A DNA stretch of 5,074 nucleotides from an uncultured bacterium (GTDB lineage Bacteria > Verrucomicrobiota > Kiritimatiellia > UBA8416 > CALETX01), in assembly GCA_937920455.1 (NCBI GenBank), contig CALETX010000458.1:1-5074 (forward strand), read 5' to 3'. Positions 1-5,074 of the stretch are shown piece by piece. Numbering within the stretch: the first letter of the stretch is position 1; each line of letters starts with the position of its first letter. A model generated the notes under the pieces. That model searched no databases. It was not told where the DNA came from and worked only from the letters and a program-made list of their open reading frames with translations. The translations under genes were made by a program, and so were the position numbers.

Positions 1-156
1 TGGTGGGGCTGGCCGGATATTGCATGAGCTGCCGCCTGTTGCGAATGATCACGGCTCCCTTATCCTTCAATAGCTTCAGGACGGATCGTGCCGCAAGTTA
101 TCGTGATCGTTGAGGTTTTCGTAGCCCGACACCGACCCGTAAATACGCTGCTGCAT
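1..156 (-). pseudogene. Decayed IS1380-family transposase fragment, frameshifted, running off the left edge
   Basis: Read on the - strand from 156 down to 79, the sequence translates as MQQRIYGSVSGYENLNDHDN followed by LRHDPS and a stop at 78-76. This resembles the conserved N-terminal block of IS1380-family DDE transposases (R-Q-R-I/V-Y-G-x-x-x-G-Y-E-D-L-N-D-H-D-x-L-R-x-D-P). Stepping one base at about 82-84 restores the expected D-P-V-L-K-L-L, and the frame then stays open to base 1, ending QYPASPT, which fits the family's (A)S-x-P-T-L-S-R-x-E-N motif. A one-base deletion explains the break. No family-like sequence precedes residue M at 156, so the N-terminus is missing or rearranged, and the catalytic part would lie beyond the left edge. 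The family assignment is from memory of its motifs, not from a search. It is certainly not functional as it stands. Confidence 0.68.
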
Positions 157-428
157 CCGGACAGGAGTCAAAGGGAAACCACTCAAGATCATCGCTGCTG
201 GCAAGAACAGTTTCATCTGGATTGGACGGGGGCGGTAGAAATCTCATATGAGATCCGCTCCCTTGTTGTGCTGCTGGCCTTTCATTCGGTGGGCCAAAAA
301 GACACAGGGCGCCGCGTATCTGCTGGAAAGCCGAACAGGTTTTCGGAAACTTTGTTTAGGCCCAAACAGGGGTTACGTTTCCAGATTCGAGAACTGACAG
401 CCGGGGAGCTTCGTGACATGGAGTGGGC
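157..428. other. Non-coding spacer between two transposase relics
   Basis: About 270 bases with no convincing gene. A + strand frame stays open across 88-435, but it lies opposite the IS1380 relic, its translation resembles nothing, and no ribosome binding site precedes it. The - strand frames upstream of the relic are short and were not recognised. The stretch may be eroded element sequence (the former 5' part or end of the IS1380-type element), but no terminal inverted repeat could be identified. The only clear structure is the palindrome at 241-254. Confidence 0.5.
241..254. repeat. Perfect 14-bp palindrome
   Basis: ATCTCATATGAGAT reads the same on both strands over 14 bases, with no mismatch and no spacer. 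The symmetry stops at the next base on each side. It could be a dimeric regulator site or chance; no gene start lies close enough on either strand to give it an obvious job. Confidence 0.45.
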
Positions 429-688
429 ATGTTAGATGTCTTGCGCGTTAATGTGGCGGAGGGTGGAATCAATTAACGGTTTGCGGGCAGAACCGTCAAT
501 GCATCTGCGAAGTGGCAAGTGACTACCGGAATTTCCTGTGGCGGCTGAGGACATGAGAGGGCGTTACGGCTATGCGCTGATGGCGAATCATCATGACCTG
601 AGCGGGACCAGTTGGCTGGCCGGAGGGCATGCGCTGGAGTGGGTGAAGGGAGTGCCATTTCCTGGCGCAACGGCGCTTCAAAATACAG
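429..688 (+). pseudogene. Decayed REP-associated tyrosine transposase (RAYT, Y1/IS200-like), multiple frameshifts and deletions
   Basis: Three reading frames together spell a RAYT-like protein. Frame A (ATG 429) gives MLDVLRVNVAEGG. Frame B (464-553) gives WNQLTVCGQNRQC, then SDYRNFLWRLR. Frame C (553 on) gives MRGRYG, YALMANHHDL and HALEWVKG, and frame B resumes at 653 with CHFLAQRRFK. In RAYTs these correspond in order to M-P-R-x-L-R-x-x-x-x-G-G-W-Y-H-V-T-x-R-G-x-x-R-Q, D-Y-R-x-F-L-x-x-L, M-R-x-R-Y-G, A-Y-x-L-M-x-N-H-Y-H-L-L, A-x-Q-W-L and G-H-L-F-Q-G-R-F-K. The HUH metal-binding pair is damaged (N-H-H-D instead of N-H-Y-H). Several residues are missing after RYG, and a larger piece, including where the catalytic tyrosine helix would lie, is lost before and after RRFK. 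It is a dead remnant. The identification rests on motif order, not a database match. Confidence 0.7.
476..496. repeat. Short inverted repeat (6-bp stem, 9-base loop)
   Basis: ACGGTT at 476-481 is complementary to AACCGT at 491-496 around a 9-base G-rich loop. One mismatch outside the stem is followed by two further pairs (TT at 473-474 with AA at 498-499). It lies inside the RAYT relic, in the region that encoded its N-terminal motif, so it is more likely incidental than a REP sequence. Confidence 0.3.
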
Positions 689-704
689 AAAAACAAAACA
701 ACTC

Positions 705-739
705 TTGTAACACGCTATCCGCCTGGTGTATAAGTACAC
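705..739 (+). promoter_or_regulatory. Candidate sigma70-type promoter with overlapping inverted repeat
   Basis: TTGTAA (705-710) and TATAAG (729-734) are separated by 18 bases, resembling -35 and -10 boxes, and an A-rich tract (680-700) sits just upstream like an UP element. Transcription would begin near 741, leaving a leader of about 20 bases before the ATG at 762. The GTG at 726 would then lie upstream of the transcript start. The -10 box is embedded in the inverted repeat GTGTA-TAAG-TACAC (726-739), a possible small operator. This is prediction from consensus only. Confidence 0.42.
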
Positions 740-761
740 TGGGATTCAGCGGTGGCAGCCG

Positions 762-3700
762 ATGAGACCTTCATTCGACAATACACAGAGCCATTTCCCG
801 TACCTTTTGTTGCTGGCTGTCCGGCTTTGGACAATTCCTCACTGCTCGTTTGCTGTGACGAACTGGGTTTCTGGATCGGGTTCAGACGTAACCGGCGACG
901 GGTCTGAGAGCAATCCATATCGCACAATAACGAAGGCGCTCCAGACTCCCAATATAGATTGGATATGGGTTGGGGCCGGCACATACAATGCCAACGCTGG
1001 TGAGACGCTTCCTCTAGTAATTCCTTCTGGTGTCTCAGTTGTGGGCACAGGAGATCCGTCGCTCGCAGTTATTGACGGGGGCTATACGAATCAGTGTGTC
1101 ACTTTGGGGCCAGGCTCTGCGACGAACCTCTTCAAGAATCTCAGCATTATACGGGCCAAAGGGACGGCGATAGTTGGCGACCAGTGGCGGGGCACAATTG
1201 AGAATGTGATCATCAGCGACATAGCCAACGGGAATGCTGTTAACAACACATCCTGCTTTTACTACAGCAATGGCGTCTCATGCGCGCTGACGCTAAGTGG
1301 AGTTGTGGTCAGCAACGTTTCCTGCAATGTCCAGAAATTCTTTTTTATCCGTGGCACTGGCAGCCTGTTGATCACGAACTGCACATTTAAGGCACTTACC
1401 ACCACCGTGGCTCCTGGTCAGGCGAACGGAACATTCTCTTTTTTCCATCCTTCGTCCGTGTACACGCCAGGGTTCTATACCGTCCTGGCTGACTGTCTTT
1501 TCGAGGATGTTACGGTGCCCGGGTATGCCGGCAACGAGGGAGGTATTATTTCGGCTGCCAGTTCTCAGTTGATTCTTGAGCGATGCAAGTTCCTGAACAT
1601 CACCGTAATCGGTGCAAATGGAACTATGCTTTATTGCCCCAACCGGATAGGCGCTGCGACGAACGCTCAGGTTCGGGATTGCCTTTTCTACAACATCAAC
1701 TGTGGCCCCACTGGCTCAACATACTCCGCCGCGATCGGCGGTTTTCGCAGCGTCGTGGCAGTACGCAACTGTACGTTTTACAATGTAACCAGCGTATTCC
1801 GACCCAATCCCGACGGCGTAGGCAACAATATGTACGCGTACAACAGCATTCTTTCGAGTTGTGGACTCGTGAGTCAGCCGACGTATCCCGAAAAACTTTT
1901 CCTATACAACGTCAATACAAACGACACGTCTATCGGTGCCGGCTACAATTCAGCAGCAAGCTCTAATGTGACCGCTTACACGCCGTATTTCCTAAATGCC
2001 GCCGGAACGAACCTCCATTTGCACTCCTACAGCCCGCTCGTTGACGCGGGCAGGACAAGCTATGTTCAGACGACAATGGACCTTGATAAGACAGCGCGTA
2101 TACGCGACGGCAACGGAGACGGATTTGCAGAGGTGGATCTCGGATGTTACGAGCTAAATTTTGCCGATCCCGATCAACCGCGTTTCCTCACGCCGGGACC
2201 CGTTTGTCATGCGTTTGGAGGTCAAACTCTGAACGTTCCCATTTGGATCCAACCACCCCCTGGGGGAACCGCTACTGGCGCTGTAAGTTATGGTCAGGAC
2301 CTGAGCGGACCTCAGACGCTTACTTTTATCACAGGCAGTGAGACCAACACTCTTTATATTACGGTGACCAACCCCCTGACAGTGCCTAACAACACTCTTA
2401 GCCCTGTTCTAGTAAGCGAGACGAACTCATCCTTGGGAGTCGAAGCCGGAGAGTTTGGCGTTTACCTGCATGATCCGATCGTTACCGTCCCCGGCCATGT
2501 CCCCCGCCTCTTTATCAGACCGAACGTGACCAACACCTACCGTGTCCAGCTTGAGGACTCCAACTTGCAAGCTTCCGCGGCAATAACCATATCCACGGGT
2601 GGCGTAAGCGGAGCTGGGAATAATGCGATTGTTTGGCTTGGTGGAAATACAATTCCTGCCGGCGGATGGCAGTCTGAGGGTTATCTTCAGATCGTCGGCG
2701 GAAGCGGAAAAAACTTTGTGACGATAAGTGTCAACAACGACTTTGTCTTCTCAGAAAGCATGGCATCATCGCTCTTGTTTGAGGTTATAGGATTTACCAG
2801 CCCGTTGTACGTTGCTACCACCGGCAGCGATAGCAATGGATCAGGAGCACCCTCCTCGCCACTTCGGACAATCCAATATGCTGCGGACAAGCTTGTGCCG
2901 GGTGAAGAAATCAGGTTGGAGGTGGGTACATACGGCAGCGGAACGGGCGAGAAGTTTCCAATAACAATACCAGAGGGTATTTCGATTGTTGGTATAAAAG
3001 GGACGAACTGCGATTCGTCAGATTCATCAGTAATTGACGCCAATGGTTCTGGAATTATTTTCATGCTGGGCACGCTCGGATCAGACCCTGGAATCCGTGG
3101 ATCTGGAGGACTGTACGACCTTGTTCTCACAAGAGCAAAGGGTACGTTCATCCGGGCGCGGTATTGGGGAGGAGCCTTTTCAAACTGCTTGATCCACACG
3201 ATTATCAACGGCGGAGCAGTGGACGACACTGCCGTGATCAGAGTAGAGGATTCCGCCACTATGCGCACGGTGATCGTTTCGCGCGTGGTTGTTTCCAATG
3301 TGGCGGCTACAACCAGCCGTCTGCTCTATTTCGAAGGCAATAGCGGGACCGGAGGCAAAGCTTACTTACGAAATTGCGCGTTTCTCGACTGTAGCACAAC
3401 GGCGACGCCAGGCGGGGGTTATGGCATCTTCAGTTTTAGAGATTTTGCTCTCGATATGACTGACTGCATTTTCGCTAACCTAATTTTCCCCGGAAACGAT
3501 AACAGAGAAACTGGTATGCTTCTCGTATATAACCGGCCTGCCACCATTGACCGATGCATTTTCAGGGACCTGACGGTCTCAAGCAGCCACCAGATCATTG
3601 TGGGAATGAACCGCTCCAGCCCGGCAGTTATCGCAAACTCGCTTCTTCACAACATAGCCTGTGGCACAAATCGCGCAGCCGTGAGCGGGTTCAGAACCAC

Positions 3701-4130
3701 CATCCAGGTGAAAAGCTGCGCTATTGACGGAGCCACCTGCGCGTTTCGTGTGCCTGAGGATAGCTCACAGAAAATGTATGTTTACAATACGTCGGTGAGC
3801 TGGTGCGGCTCGCTAAACTCGGAACCTAATACTAACTCGTTCAAGTTGTTCCTCACAAATGTCAACATCTACAGCACCCCGCTCGGCTTCGGCTACATCG
3901 AATCGGACAGCACAAATGTCACATTCTATGACCCTCTGTATATGGATAGATCGGGCGGAAACTATCGGTTGCGTCCATCGAGTCCTCTTGTCAACGCAGG
4001 CGATACCAACCTTACACAAGGCACTCTGGACCTGGATCTTTCGCCTAGGATCAAACCGCCTGGTGGAGTGGTGGACATAGGGCCATATGAGCTTGAGGCG
4101 GTGAAGGGAACGGTGTTTGTGCTTCGTTGA
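762..4130 (+). CDS. Large secreted right-handed beta-helix protein with two duplicated DUF1565-like / choice-of-anchor-Q-like units
   Basis: 1122 residues from ATG 762. A GTGG-rich ribosome binding site (GGTGG, 751-755) lies 6 bases upstream. The frame extends to GTG 726, but that would push the hydrophobic segment inward and precede the likely transcript start. Residues 1-31 form a signal peptide (core YLLLLAVRLW, likely cut after SFA). Residues 33-467 and 683-1112 are two matching units. Each opens with a DUF1565-like strand (SGSGSDVTGDG...NPYRTI; YVATTGSDSNGSG...SPLRTI), runs through beta-helix coils rich in N-C-T-F/D-C-x-F turns, and ends with S-P-L-V-D/N-A-G...D-L-D...D-I/L-G-x-Y-E. Residues 468-682 look like beta-sandwich (Calx-beta/Ig-like) linker sequence. 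No membrane anchor, PEP-CTERM or sorting motif is seen at the C-terminus, so it is probably released or surface-held by other means. Such folds often bind or cut polysaccharides, but no catalytic residues could be assigned, so the substrate is unknown. Confidence 0.92.
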   Translation: MRPSFDNTQSHFPYLLLLAVRLWTIPHCSFAVTNWVSGSGSDVTGDGSESNPYRTITKALQTPNIDWIWVGAGTYNANAGETLPLVIPSGVSVVGTGDPSLAVIDGGYTNQCVTLGPGSATNLFKNLSIIRAKGTAIVGDQWRGTIENVIISDIANGNAVNNTSCFYYSNGVSCALTLSGVVVSNVSCNVQKFFFIRGTGSLLITNCTFKALTTTVAPGQANGTFSFFHPSSVYTPGFYTVLADCLFEDVTVPGYAGNEGGIISAASSQLILERCKFLNITVIGANGTMLYCPNRIGAATNAQVRDCLFYNINCGPTGSTYSAAIGGFRSVVAVRNCTFYNVTSVFRPNPDGVGNNMYAYNSILSSCGLVSQPTYPEKLFLYNVNTNDTSIGAGYNSAASSNVTAYTPYFLNAAGTNLHLHSYSPLVDAGRTSYVQTTMDLDKTARIRDGNGDGFAEVDLGCYELNFADPDQPRFLTPGPVCHAFGGQTLNVPIWIQPPPGGTATGAVSYGQDLSGPQTLTFITGSETNTLYITVTNPLTVPNNTLSPVLVSETNSSLGVEAGEFGVYLHDPIVTVPGHVPRLFIRPNVTNTYRVQLEDSNLQASAAITISTGGVSGAGNNAIVWLGGNTIPAGGWQSEGYLQIVGGSGKNFVTISVNNDFVFSESMASSLLFEVIGFTSPLYVATTGSDSNGSGAPSSPLRTIQYAADKLVPGEEIRLEVGTYGSGTGEKFPITIPEGISIVGIKGTNCDSSDSSVIDANGSGIIFMLGTLGSDPGIRGSGGLYDLVLTRAKGTFIRARYWGGAFSNCLIHTIINGGAVDDTAVIRVEDSATMRTVIVSRVVVSNVAATTSRLLYFEGNSGTGGKAYLRNCAFLDCSTTATPGGGYGIFSFRDFALDMTDCIFANLIFPGNDNRETGMLLVYNRPATIDRCIFRDLTVSSSHQIIVGMNRSSPAVIANSLLHNIACGTNRAAVSGFRTTIQVKSCAIDGATCAFRVPEDSSQKMYVYNTSVSWCGSLNSEPNTNSFKLFLTNVNIYSTPLGFGYIESDSTNVTFYDPLYMDRSGGNYRLRPSSPLVNAGDTNLTQGTLDLDLSPRIKPPGGVVDIGPYELEAVKGTVFVLR
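858..2162 (+). repeat. Beta-helix unit 1 of an internal duplication
   Basis: Encodes residues 33-467 of the giant protein. It aligns along its whole length with the unit at 2808-4097. Shared landmarks in the same order are R-A-K-G-T-x-I, G-x-A-V-x-x-T, V-V-V-S-N-V, T-x-x-A/T-P-G-x-x-x-G-x-F-S-F, E/D-R-C-x-F, G-F-R-x-x-x-x-V-x-x-C, M-Y-x-Y-N, K-L-F-L-x-N-V-N, and the closing S-P-L-V-x-A-G / D-L-D / Y-E-L module (residues 424-464 here). The copies are clearly related in protein sequence but well diverged in DNA, so the duplication is old. Confidence 0.88.
2808..4097 (+). repeat. Beta-helix unit 2 of an internal duplication
   Basis: Encodes residues 683-1112, the second copy of the module at 858-2162. 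It starts at YVATTGSDSNGSG, where the DUF1565-like opening is better preserved than in unit 1, and ends at VVDIGPYELEA (end module, residues 1074-1112). Many coil cysteines and asparagine turns are kept (NCAFLDC, DCIFANL, DRCIF). It lacks the short extra loop that unit 1 carries in its end module (DGNGDGFAE). After it only about ten residues remain before the stop, so the protein ends with the fold itself. Confidence 0.88.
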
Positions 4131-4197
4131 GAACGCGTGGCCTAGGGGGTTAGATTCTGCAGCATGGCGACGTCGGTTGAAAATTTCAAGCATGTCG

Positions 4198-4227
4198 TTA
4201 GACTTACGATAAACGCTATTCTACAAT
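4198..4227 (+). promoter_or_regulatory. Weak candidate promoter for the phosphodiesterase gene
   Basis: TACAAT at 4222-4227 is a good -10 box match. A poor -35-like TTAGAC (4198-4203) lies 18 bases upstream. Transcription would start around 4234, almost at the ATG of the next gene, implying a leaderless or near-leaderless message; this fits the absence of a purine-rich ribosome binding site before that ATG. A short symmetric TTGAAA-A-TTTCAA sits nearby at 4177-4189. No convincing terminator hairpin was found between 4131 and 4236, so read-through from the beta-helix gene is also possible. Confidence 0.3.
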
Positions 4228-4236
4228 CTTAGCCGG

Positions 4237-5046
4237 ATGACCACCACTTCTGTTCACAAGGAAAAAGGCAAAGGGAAACCGCTGCTTCCGCTCATAGTAG
4301 CACATCGTGGAGCATCCAGGGACGCTGTCGAAAATACGGTGCCGGCGTTCGAATTAGCGTGGGAACAGCATGCTGACGCGATCGAGACGGATATTCATCT
4401 GACTGCCGATGGTCAAATCGTCTGTGTACACGACGCTGTGATCACAAGCAATGGCAGACGGTTTGTCGTTTCTGAATCTGGTTGGGATGATTTGCGTCAA
4501 ATAGATCTTGGCCGGACGTCCGGCTCGCCGTTTCAGCACGTTAGAATTCCGACTCTGGCAGAGGCCTTGGAAACTGTCCCACCAGGTAAACGCATCTTCA
4601 TTGAAGTAAAATGCGGTCCAGAAATTCTTCCGCCCCTTTGCTCAGTGATATATAACTCTGGTCTTGATACGGCTCAGGTGTCAGTGATTTCTTTCCATCA
4701 AACGGTAGTGAAAGCCGTGAAGCAACAAGCTCCGGATTTCACTACGCTTCTTCTATGCTCATTCGAGACTGACCCGGGCACCAGAGTGGCCGCGCCAACC
4801 ATTGACTACCTCCTGAATGTCCTGCGCGCAGTCAAGGCAAACGGATTGAGCACGCAGGATCACCCCGCGGTGACATCGGATTTTATGCAGAGATTGCGAG
4901 CTGCAGGATATGATTGGCACGTGTGGACTGTTGACGATCCGCAAAGGGCCACCGCTTATATGGAGCTGGGCGTTGACTCGATAACAACAAATAGCCCTGG
5001 ACGTATGAGAGAGACGCTTAATGCATGGGCCAGGCAGACCCATTAG
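4237..5046 (+). CDS. Glycerophosphodiester phosphodiesterase (GDPD family)
   Basis: 269 residues, a usual length for the short bacterial cytoplasmic UgpQ-like type. The family hydrolyses glycerophosphodiesters to glycerol-3-phosphate and an alcohol with a divalent metal in a TIM-barrel. Visible motifs are VAHRGASRDAVENTVPAFE (H23, R24, E32, N33, T34), AIETDIHLTADG (E50, D52), VCVHD (H65, D66), FIEVK (E123, K125), SVISFH near residue 150, and the C-terminal DWHVWTVDDP and DSITTNSP strands. All expected catalytic and metal-binding residues are present. No signal peptide or membrane segment is seen, so it acts in the cytoplasm. ATG 4237 is the only ATG, GTG or TTG codon between the in-frame stop at 4210 and the HRGAS motif, so the start is firm despite a poor ribosome binding site. 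The actual alcohol carried by the substrate cannot be read from the sequence. Confidence 0.96.
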   Translation: MTTTSVHKEKGKGKPLLPLIVAHRGASRDAVENTVPAFELAWEQHADAIETDIHLTADGQIVCVHDAVITSNGRRFVVSESGWDDLRQIDLGRTSGSPFQHVRIPTLAEALETVPPGKRIFIEVKCGPEILPPLCSVIYNSGLDTAQVSVISFHQTVVKAVKQQAPDFTTLLLCSFETDPGTRVAAPTIDYLLNVLRAVKANGLSTQDHPAVTSDFMQRLRAAGYDWHVWTVDDPQRATAYMELGVDSITTNSPGRMRETLNAWARQTH

Positions 5047-5074
5047 AGTGAAAGATATCGCCAAAATGCTTCTC
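5021..5074 (+). CDS. Partial 5' end of a probable LacI-family transcriptional regulator
   Basis: The frame from ATG 5021 reads MHGPGRPIRVKDIAKMLL and continues past the right edge. The V-K-D-I-A-K-M-L stretch is the typical first helix of the LacI/GalR helix-turn-helix head (x-I-K-D-I-A-x-x-A/L-G-V-S-x-x-T-V-S), preceded, as often, by a short basic tail. GAGAGAGA (5007-5014) lies 6 bases before the ATG and could serve as ribosome binding site. This start overlaps the phosphodiesterase by 26 bases. The alternative is GTG 5048, one base after that gene's stop, with weaker upstream signals. The tight packing suggests co-transcription with the phosphodiesterase. Only 18 codons are visible, so the family call is an inference from one motif. 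Confidence 0.6.
   Translation, partial: MHGPGRPIRVKDIAKMLL

Noticed and set aside
88..435. Open + strand frame of 115 codons
   Set aside because: It starts inside the antisense of the IS1380 relic, has no ribosome binding site, and its translation has no recognisable motif or regular composition.
726..761. GTG 726 as start of the beta-helix protein
   Set aside because: It lies before the -10 box of the likely promoter, has no ribosome binding site, and adds 12 residues before an otherwise normal signal peptide. It remains possible but less likely.
762..854. Lipoprotein signal (cysteine in TIPHCSFA)
   Set aside because: The residues before the cysteine do not match a lipobox (L-A/S/T-G/A-C), and a standard cleavage after SFA fits better.
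473..984. Two - strand frames (473-739 and 715-984) upstream of and overlapping the giant gene
   Set aside because: They are antisense to the RAYT relic, the promoter and the signal-peptide region, and their translations are low-information with no start signals.
2687..3298. Open - strand frame of 203 codons within the giant gene
   Set aside because: It lies opposite a strongly supported coding frame whose beta-helix repeat is preserved throughout. Its translation is proline/serine-rich shadow sequence without motifs.
4131..4236. Terminator between the giant gene and the phosphodiesterase gene
   Set aside because: Only weak symmetric pieces such as TTGAAA-A-TTTCAA are present; there is no GC-rich stem followed by a T-run.
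1..5074. CRISPR array, tRNA, rRNA or riboswitch
   Set aside because: No regularly spaced direct repeats, cloverleaf-like segments or long structured leaders were seen on either strand.

Overview
The window looks like a bacterial chromosomal segment of balanced base composition. It carries one very large secreted protein gene, one housekeeping-type enzyme gene and the first codons of a probable regulator, all on the + strand. They are preceded on the left by about 700 bases of decayed mobile-element sequence. No RNA gene, CRISPR array, intact insertion sequence or replication origin was seen. The mix (a giant exported right-handed beta-helix protein with the SPLVDAG...DLD...DIGPYE-type end module, an IS1380-type transposase relic, a REP-associated tyrosine transposase relic and a LacI-type regulator) is typical of the Planctomycetota-Verrucomicrobiota-Lentisphaerota-Kiritimatiellota group. 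That placement is an inference of low to moderate confidence.

Left region (1-725). There is no intact gene here. On the - strand, positions 1-156 translate into the conserved N-terminal block of an IS1380-family DDE transposase, broken by what looks like a single-base deletion, and run off the left edge. On the + strand, positions 429-688 translate, across three reading frames, into a shrunken REP-associated tyrosine transposase (RAYT, IS200/Y1-like) that has lost its second catalytic histidine. The 270 bases between the two relics hold nothing recognisable apart from a perfect 14-bp palindrome.

Centre (762-4130). A 1122-residue exported protein is built as signal peptide, beta-helix unit 1, a beta-sandwich linker resembling Calx-beta/Ig-like domains, then beta-helix unit 2. 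The two beta-helix units are collinear copies of about 430 residues each, so the gene arose by internal duplication of an entire module. A promoter-like TTGTAA-N18-TATAAG lies just upstream and favours the ATG at 762 over the longer GTG start at 726.

Right region (4237-5074). A cytoplasmic glycerophosphodiester phosphodiesterase (269 aa, all expected catalytic residues present) is followed, with a 26-base overlap, by an open frame whose start resembles the DNA-binding head of LacI-family regulators; it runs off the right edge. The enzyme and the regulator are probably co-transcribed. Whether the beta-helix gene belongs to the same transcription unit is unclear, because a 106-base gap with its own weak promoter-like sequence separates them. 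No clearly novel multi-gene system is visible. The most noteworthy points are the duplicated architecture of the giant protein and the two previously hidden transposase relics.
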